Positions 7,640 to 14,472 of a stretch of 17,033 bases of DNA are shown in pieces. The notes beneath the pieces were generated by a model. That model was not told the DNA's origin and did no database searches. It was given only the letters and a program-made list of their open reading frames with translations. The number at the start of each line of letters is the position of its first letter. The first letter of the stretch is position 1. The stretch lies in assembly GCA_910585605.1 (NCBI GenBank), contig CAJUFL010000070.1, positions 1-17,033 on the forward strand, written 5' to 3'. The DNA is from an uncultured Lachnospiraceae bacterium (GTDB lineage Bacteria > Bacillota > Clostridia > Lachnospirales > Lachnospiraceae). The translations under genes were made by a program, and so were the position numbers.

Positions 7640-8881
7640 TCAGTTAATTGTGTTCAGATGTGTGACAGGAAGGTATACAGGTAAGCCATTCTGATACGAG
7701 ATATCAGGTTCTCCTGTAATTAATGGAGCCATATAATTGACCAGATCAGGAGTGACGTCATTGCCGGCTTCATTGATCCACTGTCGGGGAATGGACTTGG
7801 CTTCATTGGCAATCCCCTTGATATCGGCAGTTGTAATTGCAGTCTGATAAGGGGAATCGGAGATTCGTTTTATTATCAGCATACATTTGGACATTCCGGA
7901 AGCAGCACATGAGACAGCATGAAGTCCTAGAGAAAAGGATTCTTCAATATCGGTAAGTGAAGAAATATGTGCTCCACAGCGCTGTAATACATTTAATTCA
8001 ATAGAACGCACTTTTACATTGATGGCTTCTTTTATAAAATATTCCAGACATTTGCCGGCACCGCTTAACTGGGCATGTCCGAATTGGTCGCTGGCAGGTT
8101 TGGCAGCACTGAAATAGTTTCCGTCTTTATCCCGGATGCCTTCAGAAACTGCGATGATCACATTATTGCGTTTAGAAAGCTGTTCCTTTACATCTGCAAT
8201 AAACTGGTCTTTGTCAAATGCCACTTCAGGGAAATAAATCAGATGAGGTGCAGTGTTGTAAGAATTTCTGGCAAGTGCGGAAGCCGCAGTAAGCCATCCG
8301 GCATCTCTTCCCATAATCTCTACTATAGTAACGCTTTTTACGCTGTAAATATAAGTATCATGGGCTACTTCAAGGATAGAAGAAGCGACATATTTGGCGG
8401 CAGAACCATAGCCCGGGGTATGATCCGTAATACAAAGGTCGTTATCAATTGTTTTGGGAATGCCGATGATCCGGATATCACTGCCAATTTGTTCCCCATA
8501 ATGACTAAGCTTTGATACCGTATCCATGGAATCATTGCCGCCTATATAGAAAAATGCACCGATGTCATACTTTTTAAACTGATTAAAGATAAAAGCATAA
8601 GTAGCATCATCATCTTCGTAATCCGGAAGTTTGTACCGGCAGGAGCCAAGATACATGGAAGGACTTATTTTTAAGGTTTCAATAAAATCGGGAATCTCTT
8701 CGGCTTTTTCACTAAGGTTTAATATATGATTTTCTAAAATACCAAGGATTCCATAGATGGAGCCATATACAACATTATAATTTTCACTTTGAATAACAGC
8801 CTGGACAACACCTGCAAGAGAGGCATTGATTGCAACGGTAGGACCTCCTGACTGTGCAACGATTACATTTTTTTTCGACAT
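7640..8881 (-). CDS. 6-phosphofructokinase, probably PPi-dependent type
   Basis: This is a 413-residue glycolytic enzyme that phosphorylates fructose 6-phosphate in the cytoplasm. Visible motifs are SGGPT (11-15) at the phosphoryl-donor loop, GGNDS (114-118), PKTIDND (142-148, catalytic Asp plus Lys) and MGRDAGW (190-196). ATP-dependent enzymes usually have GGDGS and PGTIDND. The Lys in PKTIDND and a bulky residue replacing the Gly after GG point to the pyrophosphate-using class, though Asn instead of the usual Asp in GGDDS leaves the donor open. Start: AAGGAG lies seven bases before the ATG at 8881 on the minus strand; an upstream in-frame ATG adding ten residues has no such site. The GGAG can pair with CTCC directly before the ATG. 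It is a single gene, convergent with the sensor gene and divergent from the 6S-like RNA. Confidence 0.88.
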   Translation of the reverse strand: MSKKNVIVAQSGGPTVAINASLAGVVQAVIQSENYNVVYGSIYGILGILENHILNLSEKAEEIPDFIETLKISPSMYLGSCRYKLPDYEDDDATYAFIFNQFKKYDIGAFFYIGGNDSMDTVSKLSHYGEQIGSDIRIIGIPKTIDNDLCITDHTPGYGSAAKYVASSILEVAHDTYIYSVKSVTIVEIMGRDAGWLTAASALARNSYNTAPHLIYFPEVAFDKDQFIADVKEQLSKRNNVIIAVSEGIRDKDGNYFSAAKPASDQFGHAQLSGAGKCLEYFIKEAINVKVRSIELNVLQRCGAHISSLTDIEESFSLGLHAVSCAASGMSKCMLIIKRISDSPYQTAITTADIKGIANEAKSIPRQWINEAGNDVTPDLVNYMAPLITGEPDISYQNGLPVYLPVTHLNTIN

Positions 8882-8969
8882 GGAGTTTCTCCTTTTGTGA
8901 TAATAATTCATTTATTATGAAAGAGGGTGTTTTAAAAGATAATGTTCCCCTTCCATTGTGTGTATAACT

Positions 8970-8998
8970 ATGATACGTTAAACAATATAAAAATTCAA
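8970..8998 (-). promoter_or_regulatory. Probable promoter of the phosphofructokinase gene
   Basis: On the minus strand TTGAAT (8993-8998) and TATCAT (8970-8975) are 17 bases apart. The start site would be near 8963, leaving a leader of about 80 bases before the start codon. It is back to back with the promoter of the structured RNA. Confidence 0.45.
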
Positions 8999-9009
8999 GG
9001 AATATTTTC

Positions 9010-9038
9010 TTGTATTTTTCTTATAGTTATTGTATAAT
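9010..9038 (+). promoter_or_regulatory. Promoter of the 6S-like RNA
   Basis: A perfect TATAAT (9033-9038) is preceded at 17 bases by TTGTAT (9010-9015), in an A+T-rich stretch. The start site would be about 9045, some 18 bases before the closing helix of the RNA. Confidence 0.55.
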
Positions 9039-9044
9039 TTAGAT

Positions 9045-9260
9045 ATGTTTTAGGAATGTTAATAAAGTAGAACTTCTGGTGTGCACGACAACTCTTGTAA
9101 TTTTGAACCTACATTTATTTTTATGGGGAACTGATATTTATAAGCGGATGTCGGGCCGGCATTGACCGGATGGCAGATTCTTATGTGAAGTAGCCCACCT
9201 AGCCTGGCTAGGACTCAAAATGCAGGAAACGGCATAATCGGTTGTTCTACTTTAAGAATA
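9045..9260 (+). ncRNA. ssrS: Structured RNA, probable 6S RNA
   Basis: No open reading frame fits, but the stretch folds as a long rod. An 11-bp closing helix joins 9063-9073 (TAAAGTAGAAC) and 9244-9254 (GTTCTACTTTA). After a TT/TT internal loop, CTGGTGTGC (9076-9084) pairs with GCATAATCGG (9232-9241) around one bulged A. ATTTTGA/TCAAAAT (9100-9106/9215-9221) follows. On the 3' side sits a small hairpin CCTAGC-CTG-GCTAGG (9198-9212), and the distal arm contains ATAAG/CTTAT and CCGG/CCGG. Two-part closing stem, a hairpin on the 3' strand of the centre and about 190 nt are the 6S plan, and CTGGTGTG...CGGCATAATCGG resembles the conserved ends of 6S RNA as I remember them. 6S RNA binds sigma-A RNA polymerase in stationary phase. 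The raiA motif RNA is the main alternative. Exact ends are approximate. Confidence 0.6.
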
Positions 9261-9317
9261 GAGAAGTACTAAGGATTGATAAGATACGGAAGATTATACA
9301 TAGTACAAAAGAAGAAC

Positions 9318-9368
9318 GAAGCAGCATTGGACGACGGAGAGCATTTGCTTAAGTCTGATTGCTGCTTC
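9318..9368 (+). other. Long hairpin between the 6S-like RNA and the SpoIID gene
   Basis: GAAGCAGCA (9318-9326) pairs perfectly with TGCTGCTTC (9360-9368). The stem continues with TTGGAC against GTCTGAT through two G-U pairs and a bulged T, and an apical AGC-ATTT-GCT closes it. The bases after it (TTGCATTTG) are only weakly T-rich, so it may be a poor terminator of the 6S-like transcript or a structure in the SpoIID leader. Nothing else recognisable was found between 9255 and 9441 apart from the SpoIID ribosome binding site. Confidence 0.5.
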
Positions 9369-9441
9369 TTGCATTTGCACGGGTCGATATATGAGTCTCT
9401 CAGTAATGCCGATAAAGCAGGAAATAGGAAGGTAGGATAAG

Positions 9442-11730
9442 ATGAAACGAGAAAAGCAGGCTAAGAAAAAGAAAAAAGGATTATGGATTTTTCTATTTCT
9501 CCTGGTAATATTTGGAATAACGGGTGGGATACTGATTAAAACAGGTTTTTATCAGAAGGCAGTTGATAATCTTATGCCAAATGCAGAAGCCAATCGCCTG
9601 ATTAGTTATCTGGGAATCAGTGACTATGAGTATACAGACAGGATAGGTTCCTGCTTTACAGTGAAGTCGGCAAAGAAACTGCTGGATTCGGCAAAGATTC
9701 CTTATGACAAAGCAGATATAACATTAGAACATATGCCGGGTTTTCTGGCACTTACCAGAAAGCAGTTTGAGCGGATGTATGATTCCATAATTGAAGAGCT
9801 CCAGCTGGACCGTCTGCAAAGTGTCAGTTTATACATATACGATATTGACAGTGCAAATGATAAGGAGATTGACGGAATCATTTATGAGGTAGTAGGCACC
9901 AGCAGCGGTGATTATTATATGGAAAAAGACTATGGACTGGACAGTGGCTATATAGGGAAGATTGTCCGGGTATATGTATCCAATAATGAGATTATCCTAT
10001 GCCTTGGGGAAAGTGATGAGGATGTTAATATACGGAATGCATACGCATCAAAGATATCCGAGGAAGATGGTAAGAAATATCTGTTAGCTTATGTAAATGG
10101 AGGGATGCAGAAGCTTCCGATGTCTGGTAAAACTGAAGTCGGGGAAGTGCAAAACGGATGTCTTTGTGATATCACGATTTCCAATAAGGGTGTTACCCAA
10201 ATTGCTGATCATACGGGTGAACTGATGACAGCAAAGATAACTTCTTATACAGAGGGTGTCGTTACGATTGATGGATCCGGGGATGCTTTGTATCTTTCGG
10301 AAGCATTTAATGTATATAAGGTGAATGGGGCTTTTAAAGCGATGAAATCGGCAGGAACATTGATCGGATATGATCAGGTTTCACTATATGTGAAAGATGG
10401 AATCCTGGAGGCAGCATTGATTACGGAGGATATTTATGCTAAAAATATCAGGGTGTTAATTAGTAACAGTGATTATTCGGATTATTACCATAATGAAGTA
10501 ACCGTTACATCAGATACGGATTTTACGGTTACTTTTGGGGAGACTGTAAAAGAATATGCAGCGGGAGATAAAGTAGCTTTCAGAAATGGAAGTGAAGAAT
10601 TGCAAAATGATAATGCGAAGATTGCTTCTAAAGTGGAAGGCGGCAAGATTAAGGTAAGTTCTGTTAAAAGGCAGGGAGGAAGTCCTGCTTACCGGGGCGC
10701 TTTAGAACTTTCCAAAGATGATAAAGGAGTGCTGTTGATCAATGAGCTTCCTGTGGAAGAATATCTGTATGGGGTATTACCAAGTGAGATGCCGGTTTCT
10801 TATGAGACAGAAGCTTTAAAAGCACAGGCAATCTGTGCACGGGCTTATGCATACAGGCAGATGGAGAGTAATACGTATTCACAGTATGGTGCACATCTGG
10901 ATGACAGTGTTTCCAGTCAGGTGTATAATAATGTGGAAGAGGATGAACGTGCCATTTATGCAGTAGATGATACGTATGGAGTTGTTCCGTGCTATGGTGA
11001 TCAGGTGATTGAAGCATTTTTCTTTTCTACGTCCTGTGGAACGACAAGTAATAACAGTGTTGTATGGGGAGGAAATCAGGAGCCATATTTACTGGATACT
11101 ATGGAAACAGAACTGAATGATATGGCAAATCTCAATAATGAGGAAAGTTTCAGGAAGTTTATTGACGGTGAGCTGGGAACAGGTTTTATTGAGGCAGAGG
11201 AGCCGTTTTTCAGGTGGAGTGTCGGGTTTACAAAAGAGAAGCTGACAGAGGCGATTAATACACATTTGTATGAACGGATTGAGGCAATGCCGGAGAATCT
11301 GTTAGTGATGAATGCACAGGGGAATTATGAGAAAAGAGCAATTAACAGTATCGGTGAGCTGGTAAGTATTGAAGTGACCAAGCGGGGAAACAGTGGCATT
11401 ATTGAGGAGATGGTGATAACGGGAACTGCTGAAACCATACTGGTAACTGGGCAGTCGAACGCACGGGCACTTTTAAGTCCGGAAGCAGTTGAAATCCGGA
11501 AACAGGACGGTTCTGTCGTAAAGGGCTGGAAGACGCTTCCAAGTGGATACTTTTATGTGGATGACAGTAATGGCTTTGTAATCCGGGGAGGCGGATTTGG
11601 GCATGGTGTCGGCATGAGCCAGAATGGGGCAAATGATATGGCAAAACTGGGGTATACTGCCAGTGATATCATAGGACATTATTATACGGCAGTAGAACTT
11701 AAGGATATGTATGAAATGATGGGAAAATAA
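9442..11730 (+). CDS. SpoIID/LytB-domain membrane-anchored cell-wall protein
   Basis: This is a 762-residue protein. A lysine-rich start and one hydrophobic segment (about 13-35) anchor it with the bulk outside the cell. The C-terminal part is a SpoIID domain: LPVEEYLYGVLPSEMP (436-451), whose PSEM Glu449 corresponds to the glutamate needed for lytic transglycosylase activity in SpoIID, then LKAQAICARAYAY and GFGHGVGMSQNGA (718-730). SpoIID proteins cleave denuded peptidoglycan glycan strands. Sporulation SpoIID is near 340 residues; here about 400 mostly beta-rich residues of no family I recognise precede the domain, so this is a paralogue of unclear role, possibly in vegetative wall turnover. 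AGGAAGGTAGGA precedes the ATG. The YihY/BrkB gene starts 39 bases downstream. Confidence 0.85.
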   Translation: MKREKQAKKKKKGLWIFLFLLVIFGITGGILIKTGFYQKAVDNLMPNAEANRLISYLGISDYEYTDRIGSCFTVKSAKKLLDSAKIPYDKADITLEHMPGFLALTRKQFERMYDSIIEELQLDRLQSVSLYIYDIDSANDKEIDGIIYEVVGTSSGDYYMEKDYGLDSGYIGKIVRVYVSNNEIILCLGESDEDVNIRNAYASKISEEDGKKYLLAYVNGGMQKLPMSGKTEVGEVQNGCLCDITISNKGVTQIADHTGELMTAKITSYTEGVVTIDGSGDALYLSEAFNVYKVNGAFKAMKSAGTLIGYDQVSLYVKDGILEAALITEDIYAKNIRVLISNSDYSDYYHNEVTVTSDTDFTVTFGETVKEYAAGDKVAFRNGSEELQNDNAKIASKVEGGKIKVSSVKRQGGSPAYRGALELSKDDKGVLLINELPVEEYLYGVLPSEMPVSYETEALKAQAICARAYAYRQMESNTYSQYGAHLDDSVSSQVYNNVEEDERAIYAVDDTYGVVPCYGDQVIEAFFFSTSCGTTSNNSVVWGGNQEPYLLDTMETELNDMANLNNEESFRKFIDGELGTGFIEAEEPFFRWSVGFTKEKLTEAINTHLYERIEAMPENLLVMNAQGNYEKRAINSIGELVSIEVTKRGNSGIIEEMVITGTAETILVTGQSNARALLSPEAVEIRKQDGSVVKGWKTLPSGYFYVDDSNGFVIRGGGFGHGVGMSQNGANDMAKLGYTASDIIGHYYTAVELKDMYEMMGK

Positions 11731-11769
11731 TATTGATCATATGTTTATAAATGATGGGTAGGAGCGGAT

Positions 11770-12687
11770 ATGTATAAACTCCGGGAAAATGAAAAGTTTT
11801 CTAAAATTAAAATACTTGCAAATTTTATTTACAAATTTTCTGTTAAGATAAGTGACAGTTATACGGCGGCATGTGCGGCACAGGCGGCATTCTTTGTATT
11901 GTTGTCAGTAGTCCCGCTGATCTCTTTATTATTAGCGGTTACGACATATCTGCCGTTTGGTCCCCAGGATGTACTGGACGTTTTAATGCGGGTGATACCG
12001 GATGAATTTGCGGCTTATGTTGCTGATATTATTAATGATCTGTACAGCAGAGCTGGCAAAACGGTAATTTCTGTTTCGGCAGTTGCACTGCTTTGGTCTG
12101 CATCTAAAGGAATTGCGGCCTTGATGGATGGATTTAACAGTATGTATCAGATTAGACAGGAGAATGGTTTTATAAAATCCAGAGCGATAGCAATTGTATA
12201 TACCTTTTTATTCATTATCTTATTTGCTGTCGTTATGTCAATTTATGTTACGGTGAGCCATTATTATAAAAGTTATATCCGTGATATATTTGAGATTGGT
12301 TCCTTGGCGGCAGATATTTTGCTATTTATCCGGTATGCAATGGGCTGGCTGCTTTTTTATGCATTTATACTCATGCTATATGTAATACTGCCGGGAGGAT
12401 TTGGGTTCCCAATGGGTCAGGAGGAAAAAATGAATTTGGGACGCAGGATTCAGTCCCAGATGCCGGGAGCCGCATTTTCTTCGGTAGCATGGCTGGTGAT
12501 TTCGAGAGTAGTGTTAATCTATGTAGAATATTTTCCTAATTTATCCGTTATGTATGGTTCTCTGGCGGGAATAGTCATTGCAATGCTATGGCTGTATTTT
12601 TGTATGTATTCAATCTTTATCGGAGCAGTAATTAATTATTTATTGTCAAAAGGATACTTGACACGAGTAAAAAAGATGTTACAATAG
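11770..12687 (+). CDS. YihY/BrkB (UPF0761) family inner-membrane protein
   Basis: This is a 305-residue membrane protein with about six hydrophobic segments. The N-terminal stretch AACAAQAAFFVLLSVVPLISL, the central LLWSASKGIAALMDGFNSMY and the late segment SLAGIVIAMLWLYF carry the usual signature of the family once mis-annotated as ribonuclease BN. The biochemical role is unsettled. The length is normal. TAGGAG lies about six bases before the ATG. It is probably cotranscribed with the SpoIID-domain gene. Its last codons overlap the promoter of the pheST transcript. Confidence 0.9.
   Translation: MYKLRENEKFSKIKILANFIYKFSVKISDSYTAACAAQAAFFVLLSVVPLISLLLAVTTYLPFGPQDVLDVLMRVIPDEFAAYVADIINDLYSRAGKTVISVSAVALLWSASKGIAALMDGFNSMYQIRQENGFIKSRAIAIVYTFLFIILFAVVMSIYVTVSHYYKSYIRDIFEIGSLAADILLFIRYAMGWLLFYAFILMLYVILPGGFGFPMGQEEKMNLGRRIQSQMPGAAFSSVAWLVISRVVLIYVEYFPNLSVMYGSLAGIVIAMLWLYFCMYSIFIGAVINYLLSKGYLTRVKKMLQ
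12658..12685 (+). promoter_or_regulatory. Promoter of the T-box-pheST transcript, inside the brkB 3' end
   Basis: A perfect TTGACA (12658-12663) and TACAAT (12680-12685) are 16 bases apart. They lie in the last ten codons and stop codon of the preceding gene. The start site would be near 12692, just before the T-box stem I. Confidence 0.7.
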
Positions 12688-12691
12688 GTTT

Positions 12692-12990
12692 ATTAAATTA
12701 AGAATAAGGCAATGATGGTGCAAAAGAATAATATGTTCCAGCAGAGAGAGAAGGTCATTGGCTGTAAGCCTTCTTTGGTTCACGTATTATTTTAATTTCA
12801 CACCGGAGTTTCAAAACTGAAGTTTTATATAAAGGAAAGGCAGTCATAGATGGCTTGACGGTTGTTTTGATGAAATGGTAGGTTTTGACGGGTCATGAAC
12901 GTTAACACATGATGAGAGCCAAAGCAGAGGTTTTGGAATCAGGGTGGTACCGCGAGCAAGTTCGTCCCTTTTGGGACGGACTTTTTTCAC
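12692..12990 (+). promoter_or_regulatory. T-box riboswitch, Phe specific
   Basis: The conserved T-box AGGGTGGTACCGCG is at 12941-12954, upstream of pheS. Stem I pairs GGTG (12717-12720) with CACC (12801-12804) and AATAATATG (12727-12735) with CGTATTATT (12783-12791). The internal loop between them carries TTC (12797-12799) followed by A, the expected specifier for Phe. The UGGU of the T-box fits a tRNA with discriminator A. Uncharged tRNA-Phe would stabilise the antiterminator and allow transcription of pheST. Confidence 0.92.
12958..12987 (+). terminator. T-box terminator
   Basis: AAGTTCGTCCC (12958-12968) pairs with GGGACGGACTT (12973-12983) across a four-T loop, eleven pairs with one G-U, followed by a T-run. 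Its left side competes with the antiterminator formed by the T-box sequence. Confidence 0.9.
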
Positions 12991-13001
12991 GTTAGCTACG
13001 A

Positions 13002-13080
13002 GCCATGCGAGTATAATGATAAAACTGGCTATTGGGAGCTTGCTCACAAATAGGCAGTTTTATCATTATACTCATACGGC
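13002..13080. repeat. Inverted repeat with 26-bp arms (hairpin element, MITE- or REP-like)
   Basis: Arms 13002-13027 and 13055-13080 are reverse complements with only three differences, all transitions in the outer seven bases; the inner 19 are perfect. The hairpin continues inwards through CTATT/AATAG and GAGC-TT-GCTC, so nearly all 79 bases pair. No T-run follows, so it is not a terminator. Each arm contains TATAAT but no partner -35. It encodes nothing and lies in the transcribed leader of pheST. No target-site duplication is obvious. Confidence 0.75.
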
Positions 13081-13371
13081 GAGAGCCGTGACCGAGATGG
13101 AGCAGAGCGAAATCGAGGTTGCATGGCGAAGAAAAGGCGAAAGCCGTGACCGATGCCAGAGACCTTGGAGAACGAAGAGAGCCTAGTTCGAAGGTATGCA
13201 AAGCAGATGGAGCGAAGCGAAATCGAGGTTGCATGGCGAAGAAAAGGCGAGAGCCGTGACCGATGCCAGAGACCTTGGAGAACGAAGAGAGCTTAGTTCG
13301 AAGGTATGCAAAGCAGATGGAGCGAAGCGAAATCGAGGTTGCATGGCGAAGAAAAGGCGAGAGCCGTGACC
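13078..13371 (+). repeat. Modular 110-bp tandem repeat in the pheST leader
   Basis: Units start at 13078 (58 bp), 13136 (110 bp), 13246 (110 bp) and 13356 (partial, 16 bp). A unit is built as module A (18 bp, begins GGCGAGAGCCGTGACC), B (52 bp) and C (40 bp, contains GCGAAATCGAGGTTGCATGG). The first unit is A-C and lacks B exactly; the next two are A-B-C and differ at only two positions. Module A forms GGC-GAGA-GCC (a GNRA tetraloop hairpin) and module B contains CCTT/AAGG with GAAC/GTTC. The period is not a multiple of three, so it is not coding. From 13372 to the pheS ribosome binding site nothing else is recognised. Confidence 0.9.
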
Positions 13372-13419
13372 AACATGGAAATCGGGGGAAAGAAGAAAAA
13401 TAATAGAAGGAGATAAATT

Positions 13420-14439
13420 ATGAAAGAAAAATTAGAAGCAATTAAAGCGGACGCACTTGCGAAAATCGACAGTGCAAAGGATCTTGACAGCCTGAATGAG
13501 ATTAAGGTTGCAATTCTTGGCAAAAAAGGTGAACTGACCGCTGTCTTAAAAGGAATGAAGGATGTTCCTGCGGAGGAAAGACCCATGGTGGGACAGATGG
13601 TGAACGAGGCAAGAACAGTAATTGAAGAGAAGCTTGAGGAGGAGAAAACAAAGATTGCAAGACTGCTCCGTACAGAAAAAATGAAGCGTGAAACAATAGA
13701 TGTTACTCTGCCTGGTAAGAAGAATATGCGTGGACACAGGCATCCCAACCAGATTGCCCTGGAGGATCTGGAACGTGTATTTATTGGTATGGGATATGAG
13801 GTTGTGGATGGTCCGGAGGTAGAGTATGACCGCTATAATTTTGAATTATTAAATATTCCGGCTAACCATCCAGCGAAGGACGAACAGGATACCTTTTATA
13901 TTACAAAGGATATTCTGCTTAGAACCCAGACCTCTCCGGTACAGGCCAGGGTAATGGAACAGGGCAGGCTTCCTATCCGTATGATTTCTCCCGGAAGAGT
14001 ATTCCGTGCTGACGAAGTGGATGCTACCCATTCTCCATCCTTTCATCAATTAGAAGGGTTGGTCATTGACAAAGGGATTACTTTTGCAGATTTAAAAGGA
14101 ACTTTGGAGCAGTTTGCAAAGGAATTTTTTGGAGAGAAGACAAAGGTAAAATTCAGACCGCATCATTTCCCATTTACGGAGCCATCAGCAGAAGTTGACA
14201 TAACATGCTTTAAGTGCGGCGGAAAAGGCTGCCGCATGTGCAAAGGAAGCGGCTGGATTGAGATTCTTGGATGTGGTATGGTACATCCGAATGTACTGGA
14301 TATGTGTGGGATTGATTCAAAGGAATATCAGGGATTTGCATTTGGTATCGGTTTGGAACGTGTTACGCTTCTTAAGTATGAAATTGATGATATGAGATTG
14401 TTATATGAAAATGATGTGAGATTTTTAAATCAGTTTTAA
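13420..14439 (+). CDS. pheS: Phenylalanyl-tRNA synthetase alpha subunit
   Basis: This is the 339-residue catalytic subunit of the alpha2-beta2 enzyme that charges tRNA-Phe in the cytoplasm. The N-terminal coiled coil (about 1-85) is the tRNA-binding arm. Class II motif 2 is GRVFRADEVDATHSPSFHQ (192-210) and motif 3 contains GIGLERV (309-315). A Cys4 cluster, C263-x2-C266-x4-C271-x2-C274, is a likely zinc site seen in many Clostridia PheS. Length is normal. GGAG stands eight bases before the ATG. It is controlled by the Phe T-box, but with about 430 bases of repeat-rich leader in between. pheT follows after 33 bases. Confidence 0.97.
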   Translation: MKEKLEAIKADALAKIDSAKDLDSLNEIKVAILGKKGELTAVLKGMKDVPAEERPMVGQMVNEARTVIEEKLEEEKTKIARLLRTEKMKRETIDVTLPGKKNMRGHRHPNQIALEDLERVFIGMGYEVVDGPEVEYDRYNFELLNIPANHPAKDEQDTFYITKDILLRTQTSPVQARVMEQGRLPIRMISPGRVFRADEVDATHSPSFHQLEGLVIDKGITFADLKGTLEQFAKEFFGEKTKVKFRPHHFPFTEPSAEVDITCFKCGGKGCRMCKGSGWIEILGCGMVHPNVLDMCGIDSKEYQGFAFGIGLERVTLLKYEIDDMRLLYENDVRFLNQF

Positions 14440-14472
14440 TAGAATATTTGATATGGAAAGGAAAAGAGAATT

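Noticed and set aside
9063..9254. c-di-GMP riboswitch, which the nearby EAL gene would make attractive
   Set aside because: No GEMM-type or class II conserved core could be found, and the RNA is much too long with an 11-bp end-to-end closing helix.
13012..13017. Extra pheS promoter from TATAAT in the inverted repeat
   Set aside because: No -35 is found at an acceptable distance on either strand.
13078..13371. CRISPR array
   Set aside because: The 110-bp units are contiguous and nearly identical throughout. There are no unique spacers between short repeats, and no cas genes nearby.
12944..13748. Small open frames on both strands across the repeat region and the start of pheS
   Set aside because: They lack ribosome binding sites, run through non-coding tandem repeats whose period (110) shifts the frame, or overlap pheS, which is certain.
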